Source: Winkia neuii subsp. neuii DSM 8576 (GTDB lineage Bacteria > Actinomycetota > Actinomycetes > Actinomycetales > Actinomycetaceae). From it: a DNA stretch of 64,000 nt. The notes beneath the pieces are model-generated. The model saw only the letters and a list, made by a program, of their open reading frames with translations. It did not search any database and was not told the DNA's origin. The stretch covers positions 36,423 to 100,422 of the forward strand of contig NZ_ATUW01000008.1 of assembly GCF_000420405.1 (NCBI RefSeq), in the 5' to 3' direction. Below, in pieces: positions 26,807 through 35,875 of this stretch (position 1 is its first letter; each line of letters begins with the position of its first letter). Both the position numbers and the translations under genes were made by a program.

Positions 26807-26848
26807 TCAGGACTCGCCGCGGCAACTAAGCAGTAGGAATATACCCAT
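26807..26848 (-). CDS. leuL: Leucine leader peptide of leuA
   Basis: A 13-codon reading frame, M-G-I-F-L-L-L-S-C-R-G-E-S, with three consecutive and different Leu codons (CTA CTG CTT) at positions 5-7. It lies between era and leuA on the same strand. A -10-like TAGCTT ends 7 nt before the ATG and no ribosome binding site is present, so the mRNA may be leaderless. Leader peptides rich in Leu codons before leuA are an established attenuation device in bacteria including actinobacteria. Too short for ordinary gene calling, and supported by placement, Leu run and downstream pairing. Confidence 0.75.
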   Translation of the reverse strand: MGIFLLLSCRGES

Positions 26849-26856
26849 GAATTTAA

Positions 26857-26871
26857 AGCTAGCACCTAGCT
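26857..26871. promoter_or_regulatory. 15-bp palindrome before the leuA leader peptide
   Basis: AGCTAG-CAC-CTAGCT is a perfect inverted repeat with 6-bp arms and a 3-bp centre, overlapping the presumed -10 region of the leader transcript. It could be an operator for a leucine- or branched-chain-responsive regulator. No specific regulator can be named. Confidence 0.35.
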
Positions 26872-26905
26872 ATCTATAGAAAAAGTAAAGTCCGCTCTGC
26901 GAACA

Positions 26906-27886
26906 CTACAGCCCCAAGCGGCCAAGCATCTTGGGGTCAGACTGCCAATCTTTCGCCGTGCGCACATGCAAATCTAGGTACACGCGCCTGCCCAGATACT
27001 CTTCGATATTGCGCCTAGCGTTGGATCCAATCCACTTCAGCCGCGACCCGCCCTTGCCAATGATGATCGCCTTCTGCGAATCGCGTTCCACGTACATGTT
27101 CACATGGATGTCGAGCAGCGGAGGCCGCTTCTGCCCCTTCACTTTTTCGCGCTCGATTATTTCCTCGACCTGAACCGCCAGAGAGTGGGGCAGTTCCTCG
27201 CGCATGCCCTCCAGAGCCGCTTCGCGGATAAACTCCGCGATCATGGTATTTTCTGACTCGTCAGACTTGGCATCTAGGGGATACAGCGGCATCGAGCGGG
27301 GCAAATACTTCATTGCAGCCGAGATCAAATCGTCAACCTGCCGATCTTTCGCTGCTGAAGTAGGCACAATTTCGGCCCACTCGCCCAACTCGGAGACCGC
27401 TTGAATCTGCGGCAGCAGGCGTTCGGGCCCGACTAGATCGGACTTGGTGATAACAGCAATGATCGGCACCCGAACCGATTTCAACTCGCGCGCAATAAAG
27501 CGGTCGCCAGGACCTATCTTTTGATCAGCGGGAATACAGAAGAAGACGAGGTCGACCTGCGTCAGCGCCTCACGCACCTGGTCGTTGAGCCGCTTGCCCA
27601 GCAAAGTCCGAGGGCGATGGTATCCCGGAGTGTCGAGGAGTACTAGTTGCCCCTCTTTACAAGTGTGCACTCCCCTAATCGTGTGCCTAGTAGTTTCTGG
27701 GCGCATAGAGGTGATAGCAATCTTCTTTCCCACAATTGCATTAGTGAGCGTCGACTTGCCAACATTGGGCCTGCCCACAATAGTGGCGAAACCCGCCACA
27801 AAATCCTGGGGAGTTTCAGGCAGCGCAAGGTCAGCCCCTGCATTAGGACCTGCCATTAGCTCCTCGTCACTTGGAAACTCGCTCAC
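26906..27886 (-). CDS. era: GTPase Era
   Basis: Essential GTPase that binds the 3' end of 16S rRNA during 30S assembly. The 326-residue protein has G1 GRPNVGKST, G3 DTPGYH, G4 TKSD and a C-terminal KH domain with IIGKGGSRLKWIG. Starts with GTG at 27886, overlapping the CBS-protein stop by 4 bp (GTGA). Its position after ybeY and the CBS protein is the standard actinobacterial order phoH-ybeY-corC-era. Confidence 0.96.
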   Translation of the reverse strand: MSEFPSDEELMAGPNAGADLALPETPQDFVAGFATIVGRPNVGKSTLTNAIVGKKIAITSMRPETTRHTIRGVHTCKEGQLVLLDTPGYHRPRTLLGKRLNDQVREALTQVDLVFFCIPADQKIGPGDRFIARELKSVRVPIIAVITKSDLVGPERLLPQIQAVSELGEWAEIVPTSAAKDRQVDDLISAAMKYLPRSMPLYPLDAKSDESENTMIAEFIREAALEGMREELPHSLAVQVEEIIEREKVKGQKRPPLLDIHVNMYVERDSQKAIIIGKGGSRLKWIGSNARRNIEEYLGRRVYLDLHVRTAKDWQSDPKMLGRLGL

Positions 27887-29151
27887 TTGTCCTCGTTTCT
27901 TTCGCGCGCAATCACGGTAGTAATGGTGCGGCGCCGCCCGGTAGCTTCGCCAGCAGTCAAGTCTAGCCCCTGGATGGAGGCACTGGCACCAGCCAAAGGA
28001 ACTTTCCCTAGTGCCTTTGCCAACAAACCTGCCGCAGTGTCCACGTCCTCGTCTTCAATTTCGAGGTCGAAAAGGCCGCCCAAGTCGTCTAGTGGGAAAT
28101 TGGCGGGCACTTCCCAAACCCCGGCGTCGACGCGGTGAGGTTCCGCCTTAGAGTGGTCATGCTCATCTGTTACGTCACCGACTACCTCTTCAATCAGATC
28201 TTCTAAGGTAACCAGCCCCGAAATGCCCCCATATTCATCCACCAGCATCGCCATGTGGTCGCCCGAAGCTTGCATCTGGCGCAGCAAATCGTCTAAGAGG
28301 ACGGTCTCGGGAACAAAAAGAATCGGTCGCATCATCGTGTGGATCGGCGCTGACAGCGAGTCTGAATTTCTATGTACTCGCCCCAAAATATCTTTCAACA
28401 CCAGTACCCCGCGCACATCGTCAGTGTCCTCGCCCGTAACGGGGAGCCTGGAAAATCCCGACTTCACAAACAGGGATATTGCCTTCGTGGCAGGAAGATC
28501 CTTGTCTACAGTGATCATTTCTGTGCGAGGAACCATTATCTCGCGAACCAAAGTAGTGCCGAGTTCAAAGACCGAACGCAACAGCTCACGATCTTCGTCT
28601 TCAATTTCTAGGTTTTCGTCCTCGCCCAAATCGTCGACCATTTCGCGCAAATCTTCTGCCATAAGCTGGCGGGCCTCGGCCTCGGTCTGCCCCGCCTCGG
28701 GGCGCACCCACAAATACGCTTTAGTCAACGGCGCAAGTAAATACGTGGTAGCCCACACCGGGCGAGCCGCCAGCAGCGCCACTGTCTCGGGGTTACGCGA
28801 ACCAATCGAATCGCCAAACAAGCCTGAAATAAGCCAGGCAGCCCCAGCCGAGATAATCACCGACGTTAGTATGCGAACCCAGGTTGGCCACCAGTCAAAG
28901 TTCACCGCCAAAACGATAATCACGGTGGCGAGAGTAGAAAACACTATGCGCACTCCCCTGGTAGCGGTGAGTGCCAAAGTCTTGTGTTCGACAATCTTAG
29001 CCAGAAGCGGAGCGCGCTTCCGGCCTTCCTGGACCAAGTCCTCTACGCGGGCTTTAGACAGACGAGAAAAAGCGGTTTCGGCCGCAGAGAAGAACCCGGT
29101 GAAAAATAGGCAAACTAGCGCGAGAAGGCCGAGCCACAGTAAGTCTTTCAA
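27883..29151 (-). CDS. CNNM/CBS-domain transporter-like protein (HlyC/CorC family)
   Basis: A 422-residue membrane protein. N-terminal CNNM domain with three or four hydrophobic segments and [20 protein letters not shown], then two CBS domains ([17 protein letters not shown]… and [15 protein letters not shown]…). [23 protein letters not shown] follows, and a C-terminal CorC_HlyC domain ends the protein. Homologues are implicated in Mg2+/Co2+ efflux rather than haemolysis. The start is TTG at 29151 after GGAGA, overlapping the ybeY stop. Confidence 0.92.
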   Translation of the reverse strand: MKDLLWLGLLALVCLFFTGFFSAAETAFSRLSKARVEDLVQEGRKRAPLLAKIVEHKTLALTATRGVRIVFSTLATVIIVLAVNFDWWPTWVRILTSVIISAGAAWLISGLFGDSIGSRNPETVALLAARPVWATTYLLAPLTKAYLWVRPEAGQTEAEARQLMAEDLREMVDDLGEDENLEIEDEDRELLRSVFELGTTLVREIMVPRTEMITVDKDLPATKAISLFVKSGFSRLPVTGEDTDDVRGVLVLKDILGRVHRNSDSLSAPIHTMMRPILFVPETVLLDDLLRQMQASGDHMAMLVDEYGGISGLVTLEDLIEEVVGDVTDEHDHSKAEPHRVDAGVWEVPANFPLDDLGGLFDLEIEDEDVDTAAGLLAKALGKVPLAGASASIQGLDLTAGEATGRRRTITTVIARERNEDK

Positions 29152-29603
29152 TCTTTCTCCGCTAGGAAAGTAAGTAGCAGTTTGCGCTGCAGCGCAAACA
29201 TGACCTTCTTTTCCTCTTCTTCCGCATGGTCGTAGCCCAACAGATGCAAGATGCCGTGGACGGTAAGCAAGAGCATCTCTTCGGTGGACGAGTGCCCCGC
29301 TCGGCTAGCCTGCTCGGCAGCCACCTGCGGACAGAGCACAATATCGCCTAAAATACCCGCCTCGGTAGGATCTTCGGCGCTTCCAGGGCGCAATTCGTCC
29401 ATCGGGAAACTCATCACGTCTGTTGGGCCGGGCAAATCTAACCAGCGCACGTGTAGTTCTTCCATAGGCTCTGGGTCTATAAACATGATCGACAGCTCCG
29501 CGCTGGCAGAGACGTGCATTTTCTTCAGCACAAATGCAGCCAAAGCCGCGAATTCGGCCTCGTCAACTTCGTAGCTAGTCTCGTTGGTAACCTCAGTACT
29601 CAC
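29148..29603 (-). CDS. ybeY: Endoribonuclease YbeY
   Basis: Metal-dependent RNase involved in 16S rRNA maturation and ribosome quality control, 151 residues. The zinc-binding signature [17 protein letters not shown] is intact. Starts with GTG at 29603 and overlaps the phoH stop region by 11 bp, indicating coupling. Confidence 0.95.
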   Translation of the reverse strand: MSTEVTNETSYEVDEAEFAALAAFVLKKMHVSASAELSIMFIDPEPMEELHVRWLDLPGPTDVMSFPMDELRPGSAEDPTEAGILGDIVLCPQVAAEQASRAGHSSTEEMLLLTVHGILHLLGYDHAEEEEKKVMFALQRKLLLTFLAEKD

Positions 29604-30558
29604 GTTTTAGCCTCTCGTTAGCCCCGTCTCGGCGATCGTAGGCATCGATTATTGCCCCCACGATCGCATGCCGCACCACGTCGGCAGAGGAAAACTTGCA
29701 AAACTCTATTCCCTCGATCCCATCTAGTACATTCACGGCATCTACCAGTCCAGAAAGGTTGCCACGCGGCAGATCCACCTGGGTAGGATCACCGGTGATA
29801 ACCATTGTCGAATTAAAGCCTAGGCGCGTTAGGAACATCTTCATTTGCATCTTGGTAGTGTTTTGCGCCTCGTCTAAAATAATGAACGCATCATTTAGAG
29901 TTCGCCCGCGCATATATGCAAGCGGAGCCACCTCGATAGTCCCACTTTCGCGTAGCTCAAGTAGGGTCTCGGGTTCCAACATGTCGCCCAAAGCATCGTA
30001 GACGGGGCGAAGATAGGGATCTACCTTCTCGGTTAGGGAGCCGGGCAAAAAGCCCAGGGATTCCCCAGCTTCCACAGCAGGACGGGTGACGATGATGCGC
30101 CGCACCACGCCCTCGAGCAACTGCTGCACAGCCTTTGCCATAGCAAGATATGTTTTGCCCGTGCCGGCCGGCCCCACTCCGAACACGACCGTGGCCTGGT
30201 CCATGGCACGCACGTAGTCGGCTTGGGCTTTGGTGCGAGGGCGGATGGCGTGTCCACGGGCGGAAAGAACCGCGTTAGACACTGGAGCATGGTTAGCGGG
30301 TGTAGCTGCCAGCAGAGAGACCGCCTCGGCCACTTCCTCGGGCCCAAGTGGGCTACCTGCCAAAGCCAGGGAAATAAGTTCTTCGAACAGTGCTGATACT
30401 GCCTCTACCTGTTCGCTGGGGCCTTCTATATGAATGGCCCTATCCGCCACACGGATGTCGACCTGGGGCATGCCATCTTCGATGGCCCGCAGGGAGGCAT
30501 CGCCAGGTCCAAATAATGTTACTGGAGCCAGTGCTTCCGGAATAGTAATAGTGCTCAG
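29593..30558 (-). CDS. PhoH-like ATPase, probably with a CTG start
   Basis: PhoH-family ATPase, a predicted RNA-linked NTPase often next to ybeY. About 321 residues: an N-terminal segment, then [19 protein letters not shown] (Walker A) and [22 protein letters not shown] (Walker B region), ending [16 protein letters not shown] and beyond. The start is odd. A strong AGGAGG lies 4 nt before CTG at 30558, which begins [13 protein letters not shown], matching the expected N-terminus. The only longer ordinary start is a TTG at 30615 inside rsmE without a ribosome binding site, and the next internal ATG is 48 codons into the longer frame. Confidence 0.9.
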   Translation of the reverse strand: MSTITIPEALAPVTLFGPGDASLRAIEDGMPQVDIRVADRAIHIEGPSEQVEAVSALFEELISLALAGSPLGPEEVAEAVSLLAATPANHAPVSNAVLSARGHAIRPRTKAQADYVRAMDQATVVFGVGPAGTGKTYLAMAKAVQQLLEGVVRRIIVTRPAVEAGESLGFLPGSLTEKVDPYLRPVYDALGDMLEPETLLELRESGTIEVAPLAYMRGRTLNDAFIILDEAQNTTKMQMKMFLTRLGFNSTMVITGDPTQVDLPRGNLSGLVDAVNVLDGIEGIEFCKFSSADVVRHAIVGAIIDAYDRRDGANERLKREY

Positions 30559-30583
30559 GGTTCCTCCTCGCCTTAGAACTATC

Positions 30584-31339
30584 TTAACTGTTCCATGCCC
30601 CGCACGTGCCGGCAATATATGCCAATGCGGCAGGCCCCGCCGAGGAGGTACGCAAGATAGTTTTGCCGAGTCTTGCGGGTCTGGCTCCCGCCGCTAAGAG
30701 CAGGTCTACCTCATCCTGGCTAATTCCCCCCTCGGGGCCAACGAGCAGCCATACTTTTTCTGCCTCAGCAATGGGAATGTCCATAAGGGGAACGGTGGCT
30801 TCCTCGTGCAGCACGATAACCAGGGTTCCCCCCTGAACGGCATCTTCCACATGCTGAGCCAATTGTTTTGTGTTAACGAGGGCGGCCACCTCAGGAAGGT
30901 ACGACCGCCTGGACTGTTTAGTGGCAGCAGCCACCTTAGCGGCCCACTTTTGCACGCCCTTTTCGGCTTTTTGGCCATTCCATCGCACAGTCGCACGATC
31001 CGAGGCCCAGGGCCTAATCGCGTACACATCGAGCTCGGTAGCTGCTTCGATGCTGGCCTCGTCGCGGCCCCCCTTCGCCAAAGCCTGAACCAGGGTAACT
31101 TTCTTCCCCGGGAAGGGCTCTGACTGCGCCCTCAATACCTCGAGTTGGAGATCGTCCTTCCCGGCGGCCAGTACTTTACAGGTGGCCCTTCGGCCGTTCC
31201 CGTCCACCAAATACACCTCTTCGCCGGCGCGAATGCGCATCACCGCACTGGCATGGTGCCCCTCGGAGCCGTCCAGGCTAACCTGGTTGCCCTCGCACAG
31301 CAGGTCGCCGTCCGGAAATAGGAAGGCAGGAAGACTCAT
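30584..31339 (-). CDS. rsmE: 16S rRNA (uracil1498-N3)-methyltransferase
   Basis: SPOUT-family methyltransferase modifying U1498 of 16S rRNA, 251 residues. The PUA-like N-terminus ([29 protein letters not shown]) is followed by the knot region [21 protein letters not shown] and [22 protein letters not shown] at 31339 overlaps the dnaJ stop by 4 bp. hrcA-dnaJ-rsmE is a common actinobacterial order. Confidence 0.95.
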   Translation of the reverse strand: MSLPAFLFPDGDLLCEGNQVSLDGSEGHHASAVMRIRAGEEVYLVDGNGRRATCKVLAAGKDDLQLEVLRAQSEPFPGKKVTLVQALAKGGRDEASIEAATELDVYAIRPWASDRATVRWNGQKAEKGVQKWAAKVAAATKQSRRSYLPEVAALVNTKQLAQHVEDAVQGGTLVIVLHEEATVPLMDIPIAEAEKVWLLVGPEGGISQDEVDLLLAAGARPARLGKTILRTSSAGPAALAYIAGTCGAWNS

Positions 31340-32439
31340 CTGCCGAACCTATCGCGCAGCCGAGCGAACATTCCCGAGCCCTCGCCCTTAGCGATGATCT
31401 TTTCTTCACCACGCAACGAGGCAAGTTGCGAAAGTAGCTGACGCTGCTCCTCGTTTAGGTGCCTGGGTACCTCGACATTTATGTGTACGTGCAAGTTACC
31501 CCTGGAATTGCGGCGCAAATGTGTAACTCCCAGCCCTTTCATGACAATGTCCTCGCCGGGCTGGGTGCCAGGGTCCAAAGTTAGCTCCCTGTCTCCGTCC
31601 AGAGTGGAAAGAGCAAAGGTGGTACCAAGAGCGGCCGCAGTCATGGGTACCTTTACCTCGGTGTGTAAGTCGTCGCCCTGGCGTTTGAATACAGGATCGT
31701 CCTGTTCGTGGATTTCGAAATACAGATCTCCGGCTGGACCGCCACCGGGACCTACTTCGCCACGCCCGGACATGCGGATACGCGTGCCGTGCTCAACGCC
31801 GGCCGGAATATCCAACTTGACGGTTTTCTTCGTGCGAACTCGCCCCTCCCCGGCACATTCTGGGCAAGGATCGGGAATTATAGTGCCATGTCCCTGACAG
31901 GAGGCACACGGGGCAGAAGTTACCATCTGCCCCAAAAACGAGCGTACCGTACGTTGGACCGAGCCCCGCCCCCCGCAGGTCTCACACTTGCGCGGCGAAG
32001 TGCCCGGCTTGCAACAGGAGCCGTCACAATTGGGGCAGACCTCGGCAGTGTTTATCTGCACTTCCTTCGTTGCCCCAAACGTCACATCTGAAAGAGAAGC
32101 TTCCACCACGGTCAACAAATCCTGACCGCGCCGCCCTCGGGGGACAGGCCCAGTTTGAGCACCGCTCCCGGCGCCAGCACCGAAGAAGGTTTCGAAAATG
32201 TCCGAGAAGCCCCCGAAAGCGTCACCGAATCCGCCGGTGTCGCCGCCCATATCGTACTTGCGACGCCTATCCGGATCTGAGAGAGTCTCGTAAGCTACCG
32301 ACACCTCTTTGAACTCTTCCTCGTGCCCAGGCCCTGCCACGTCCGGGTGAAGTTTGCGGGCAAGCTTGCGGTAAGCACGCTTGATCTGCTCGGGGGAGGC
32401 GTCGCGCGGCACACCCAGTACTTCGTAATAGTCCTTCAA
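31336..32439 (-). CDS. dnaJ: Chaperone protein DnaJ
   Basis: Hsp40 co-chaperone of DnaK, 367 residues. The J-domain has HPD near residue 32. A Gly/Phe-rich linker ([17 protein letters not shown]) follows, then four zinc-binding repeats ([32 protein letters not shown]), the first with Cys in place of the final Gly, and the C-terminal substrate domains. The start is TTG at 32439, since the J-domain begins immediately (KDYYEVLGV). It follows hrcA by 12 bp, under CIRCE control. The pairing with hrcA suggests the second, heat-inducible DnaJ (DnaJ2) rather than the dnaK-operon copy. Confidence 0.95.
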   Translation of the reverse strand: MKDYYEVLGVPRDASPEQIKRAYRKLARKLHPDVAGPGHEEEFKEVSVAYETLSDPDRRRKYDMGGDTGGFGDAFGGFSDIFETFFGAGAGSGAQTGPVPRGRRGQDLLTVVEASLSDVTFGATKEVQINTAEVCPNCDGSCCKPGTSPRKCETCGGRGSVQRTVRSFLGQMVTSAPCASCQGHGTIIPDPCPECAGEGRVRTKKTVKLDIPAGVEHGTRIRMSGRGEVGPGGGPAGDLYFEIHEQDDPVFKRQGDDLHTEVKVPMTAAALGTTFALSTLDGDRELTLDPGTQPGEDIVMKGLGVTHLRRNSRGNLHVHINVEVPRHLNEEQRQLLSQLASLRGEEKIIAKGEGSGMFARLRDRFGR

Positions 32440-32451
32440 CCGTTATTCCTT

Positions 32452-33459
32452 TCAGTTGGATAGGAAATGTGTCAGGTACCGGGCTATGGCGCCAACAGAA
32501 CGCATTGTCCCCGGATAGTCCATGCGGGTGGGGCCAACAACGCCCACGTGGGCGCTCAGTCCGTCGTTGTTTCCGTAAGTTCCACTAATTACAGAAGCTT
32601 CGGAGAGCCCGTCGTGGCGATTCTCGGCCCCAATCGAGACAGCCACACTACCCCCACCCATTTCGGCAAACAACCTGAGCAGGGCAACCTGTTCCTCGAG
32701 GGCGTCGAGCACCGGGCCAATCGAGTGAACAAAATCCGTGCCAGAGCGCGCCAGGTTCGCGGTACCGGCCATCACAATGCGATCTTCGGCTGTTGGCAAT
32801 GCCACTGTTAGCGCATCCAACACCAGAGTTGCCAAACCGGCGACCCCAGGAGCGAGCGTGGCAAGCAGATCCTTGCCTTTTACCAGTTCTTTCGGGCCGC
32901 GGCCTGCAAAAGTCTGGTTTATCCATGTGGCAACCTCGTTGAGCCCGGCCGGATCAACTTCAGCAGGAACCTCCAGTGGATGTTGTTCGACCCGCCCAGA
33001 TTCGGTGATGATAACCAGCAAAACATAGCGGCTGGCGAGTGGAACAATCTCGAGATGGCGGAGCTTATCCCCCTGCATAGACGGGTACTGCACCACCGCG
33101 ACCTGGTGTGTCAGCTGCGCCAGCACGCGCACCGTGCGTTCCATGACGTCGTCAATGTCTACTGCCCCGGCGAGCATCTTTTCTATTGCCTGCCGCTCTG
33201 GAGCCGAAAGAGGTTTCAGACTAGCAATCTGATCCACAAATGCCCTGTAACCTTTGTCAGTAGGCACGCGCCCGGCTGAAGTGTGGGGTTGATAAATGTA
33301 GCCGGCCTCCTCGAGCGCTGCCATGTCGTTGCGGATAGTGGCAGAGGATACCCCCAGATTGTAGCGTTCGACGAGTGCCTTCGAACCGACGGGCTCCCGA
33401 TTGTTCACGTACGCAGAAACGATGGCACCTAGGACTTGATCCCTACGAGATCGACCCAT
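32452..33459 (-). CDS. hrcA: Heat-inducible transcription repressor HrcA
   Basis: Repressor of class I heat-shock genes that binds CIRCE, 335 residues. The N-terminal winged helix is RDQVLGAIVSAYVNNREPVGSKALVERYNLGVSSATIRNDMAALEEAG; the GAF-like dimerisation domain follows. ATG at 33459 was selected because GGAG lies 9 nt upstream; the ATG at 33468 has no spacing to that site and the frame further upstream crosses CIRCE. dnaJ follows directly, so HrcA represses its own operon. Confidence 0.94.
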   Translation of the reverse strand: MGRSRRDQVLGAIVSAYVNNREPVGSKALVERYNLGVSSATIRNDMAALEEAGYIYQPHTSAGRVPTDKGYRAFVDQIASLKPLSAPERQAIEKMLAGAVDIDDVMERTVRVLAQLTHQVAVVQYPSMQGDKLRHLEIVPLASRYVLLVIITESGRVEQHPLEVPAEVDPAGLNEVATWINQTFAGRGPKELVKGKDLLATLAPGVAGLATLVLDALTVALPTAEDRIVMAGTANLARSGTDFVHSIGPVLDALEEQVALLRLFAEMGGGSVAVSIGAENRHDGLSEASVISGTYGNNDGLSAHVGVVGPTRMDYPGTMRSVGAIARYLTHFLSN

Positions 33460-33473
33460 GTTTTCCATCTCCT

Positions 33474-33500
33474 TTAGCACCCGGTGGCCTCGACTGCTAA
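33474..33500 (-). promoter_or_regulatory. CIRCE operator upstream of hrcA
   Basis: On the minus strand TTAGCAGTC-N9-GGGTGCTAA, against the consensus TTAGCACTC-N9-GAGTGCTAA: one mismatch per arm, spacer exactly 9. It ends 14 bp before the hrcA start codon, the expected site for HrcA autorepression of hrcA-dnaJ. Confidence 0.9.
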
Positions 33501-33521
33501 TCCTACGCGGTCGAGGCCACC
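33483..33521. repeat. 12-bp perfect inverted repeat interlocked with CIRCE
   Basis: GGTGGCCTCGAC (33483-33494) and GTCGAGGCCACC (33510-33521) are exact inverted copies with a 15-bp loop. One arm lies across the CIRCE spacer and one CIRCE arm, and a possible -10 box (TAGGAT, minus strand) lies in the loop. No T-run follows, so it is not an obvious terminator for the upstream rib operon. Confidence 0.8.
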
Positions 33522-33561
33522 CGATACCAACTGAGAGTGGCTTTTTCACTGCGGGCGAGAG

Positions 33562-34029
33562 CTAAGCTTTCAGTTCTGCTAGGGTCCCGACCATGGCCAG
33601 CGCTGCCTGAGCGGCCTCAAAGCCTTTGTCCTCGCGGGATCCTTCCAGACCTGCCCGATCCAGCGCCTGCTCCTCGTTATCGCAGGTGAGCACCCCAAAT
33701 CCAATCGGTTTGCCCGTCTGCAAACTAGCCTGAGTGATCCCTTGGGCAGCGCCTTCGCACACGTAGTCGAAGTGCGGAGTCCCCCCACGAATAACCACGC
33801 CGAGGGCAACTACCGCATCTGCCGTCTGGCAAGCCACTTTACACGCCAGGGGCAATTCAAAGGAGCCCGGCACTCGCACCGTTCGGAACGTTGCACCCGC
33901 TTTGGCACACGCCCTCTCGGCTCCTGCAATCAGCCCTCCCATAACCTTCTCGTGCCAGGAGGAGGCCACTATAGTAACGTGCACGCCCGCCCCCTCGACC
34001 TGCAATGTGGGAATCCCGCTACCAGCCAT
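33562..34029 (-). CDS. ribH: 6,7-dimethyl-8-ribityllumazine synthase
   Basis: Condenses the RibBA and RibD pathway products to lumazine, the penultimate step of riboflavin synthesis. The 155-residue protein has [26 protein letters not shown] (catalytic His) and [20 protein letters not shown] at 34029 starts 1 bp after the ribBA stop; starts further upstream lie inside ribBA. Last gene of ribD-ribE-ribBA-ribH. Confidence 0.96.
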   Translation of the reverse strand: MAGSGIPTLQVEGAGVHVTIVASSWHEKVMGGLIAGAERACAKAGATFRTVRVPGSFELPLACKVACQTADAVVALGVVIRGGTPHFDYVCEGAAQGITQASLQTGKPIGFGVLTCDNEEQALDRAGLEGSREDKGFEAAQAALAMVGTLAELKA

Positions 34030-34030
34030 C

Positions 34031-35290
34031 TTATTTTTGTCCTTCCGTGAACTTATCCAAATTGAGTATGTGCCCCAGCTTTGCTTTTGTACGCAAGTAG
34101 TCAATATTTTCCGGCCCCACCCCAACTACCAGCGGCACCACCTCTTCAACTTGCACCTGCGCCGGATCAAGACGCACCTTTTTGGGGTTGTTAGTCAGGA
34201 GCCGCACCTTGTGCAGACCCAAATCTGCCAAAATTGCCGCGGCGGCTCCGTACTCACGCATGTCTATAGGCCAGCCCAACGAGAGATTCGCCTGCGCGGT
34301 GTCTTCGCCCTCGTCCTGTAAACGGTAGGCCCGCACTTTTTCAGACAGGCCAATTCCACGGCCCTCGTGCCCACGCAGGTACACTAATGCCCCGCCTTCT
34401 TTTCCTATGCGAACCATCGCCTCGTGCAACTGAGGGCCGCAGTCGCAGCGCTTTGACCCGAAACCGTCGCCGGTAAGGCACTCGGAATGAACTCGCACCA
34501 GTGGAATACCCTCTGCCTTCTTCACCGAGGTGAGGGCAACATGCTCGGCCCCAGTAGTCAGATCCCGGTAGGAGGTAATGGTGAAGAGCCCGTAGGCCGT
34601 GGGCAGTTTCGCAGCCGCAATTCGCTCCACGCGCGGGGCCGGTTTCAAAGGAGCCCTTCCAGCTGCTGCTCGCTTGTCACTCTTGCGCCGGAAAGCCACT
34701 AAATCAGCGATCGTAATGACCCTCAAGGAGTACTTCTGCGCTAGAATTCGCGCCTGCGGCAGACGCATCATAGTGCCGTCGTCGTTTACGAGTTCACAGA
34801 TGCCAGCCACCGGCACCAGCCCCGCCAATCGAGTAAGGTCCACAGCAGCCTCCGTATGCCCAGTGCGCTCTAGCACTCCCCCGTCGCGCGCTCGTAGCGG
34901 CACAACGTGCCCAGGCCGAATCAAAGCTTTTGGGTCAGGTTCCTTTCGCGCTAATGCGCGCAGGGTTGTAGTCCGGTCTGCAGCAGAGATACCGGTGGTT
35001 ACGCCAGAAGCAGCATCGCACGTGACCGTGTAAGTAGTGCGGAGCGAATCTTGGTTCTGTTCGACCATGACAGGCAGTTCGAGGGCATCAGCCCGCTCGT
35101 TGGTCATAGGGGCACACAGGTACCCCGAGGAATGGCGAATGACCCAAGCCGTGGTCGAGGGGGTAGCCGTTTGCGCAGCAAAAATAGCGTCAACTTCATT
35201 TTCTCGATCGGCATCGTCGGCTACCAGCAGGGGGCGCCCCTGACGCAACTCCTCTAGAGCCAATTCCAGTTGTGAGGCAGAATCAGTCAT
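34031..35290 (-). CDS. ribBA: Bifunctional DHBP synthase / GTP cyclohydrolase II
   Basis: Makes both riboflavin precursors: 3,4-dihydroxy-2-butanone 4-phosphate and the GTP-derived pyrimidine. The 419-residue protein has the RibB domain at about 1-200 ([32 protein letters not shown]) and the RibA domain from about 210 ([24 protein letters not shown] with three zinc cysteines, [12 protein letters not shown]). The usual ENEGD of RibB is ENEVD here, a Gly-to-Val change with the acidic residues kept. ATG at 35290 follows GGAGG and overlaps ribE by 8 bp. Confidence 0.96.
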   Translation of the reverse strand: MTDSASQLELALEELRQGRPLLVADDADRENEVDAIFAAQTATPSTTAWVIRHSSGYLCAPMTNERADALELPVMVEQNQDSLRTTYTVTCDAASGVTTGISAADRTTTLRALARKEPDPKALIRPGHVVPLRARDGGVLERTGHTEAAVDLTRLAGLVPVAGICELVNDDGTMMRLPQARILAQKYSLRVITIADLVAFRRKSDKRAAAGRAPLKPAPRVERIAAAKLPTAYGLFTITSYRDLTTGAEHVALTSVKKAEGIPLVRVHSECLTGDGFGSKRCDCGPQLHEAMVRIGKEGGALVYLRGHEGRGIGLSEKVRAYRLQDEGEDTAQANLSLGWPIDMREYGAAAAILADLGLHKVRLLTNNPKKVRLDPAQVQVEEVVPLVVGVGPENIDYLRTKAKLGHILNLDKFTEGQK

Positions 35291-35873
35291 TGTATTCCTC
35301 CAGGCGGGCCACGTATTTCGCAATAACGTCGGTTTCCAGATTTACTACTTGTCCTTCTTGTAGCTCCGCCAAGTTCGTAAGGCGCAAGGTTGTGGGGATA
35401 AGGCAAACGGTGAAATTATTTCCTTCGACCCTAGCTACAGTCAGCGATACGCCGTTTATCCCAACTGAGCCCTTTGGTGCTATCAACCTGGCCAAGTGCG
35501 CGGGGGCGGTGAAAGTAAACTCATCCCACTTTTGCGTTCGCTCGCGTGAACTTAGCCTCCCCAAACCATCTACGTGCCCTTGCACTAGGTGTCCGCCGAG
35601 CCGGGACGACAAAGTGAGGGCGCGTTCCAAGTTGACCTGACTTCCCGGAACAATTTGCTCGAAGTTACTTGCGCGCAGTGTTTCCGGCATTACGTCGGCG
35701 CTAAATGAGTGAGTATCTATCTCCGTGGCCGTGAGACACACCCCGTCTACAGCTACCGAATCGCCCTCGGCAAGTTCGCCAGCAAACGAGGCAGATATAG
35801 AAAACCTTTTCCCCCCTTCAGCATCGGTGACCTCTAGAATTTTCCCTACTTCTTCTACTAATCCTGTAAACAC
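35283..35873 (-). CDS. ribE: Riboflavin synthase alpha chain
   Basis: Dismutates lumazine to riboflavin, the last step. The 196-residue protein has two repeated lumazine-binding halves, starting MFTGLVEEVG and with DSVAVDGVCLTATE in the first and GSVGINGVSLTVARVEGN in the second; HLVQGHVDG marks the junction. ATG at 35873 is 2 bp after the ribD stop. Confidence 0.96.
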   Translation of the reverse strand: MFTGLVEEVGKILEVTDAEGGKRFSISASFAGELAEGDSVAVDGVCLTATEIDTHSFSADVMPETLRASNFEQIVPGSQVNLERALTLSSRLGGHLVQGHVDGLGRLSSRERTQKWDEFTFTAPAHLARLIAPKGSVGINGVSLTVARVEGNNFTVCLIPTTLRLTNLAELQEGQVVNLETDVIAKYVARLEEYND

Positions 35874-35875
35874 TT

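Noticed and set aside
28321..28620. CBS/CorC protein as a haemolysin
   Set aside because: The HlyC name is historical; the domain set fits divalent-cation transport-associated proteins.
28223..29173. 316-codon open frame antisense to the CBS/CorC gene
   Set aside because: Its translation is Ser/Arg/Thr-rich with no domain, and the opposite strand encodes a clear CNNM-CBS protein. Similar long antisense frames at 270-953 and 6540-7361 are shadows of rpsB and lepB.
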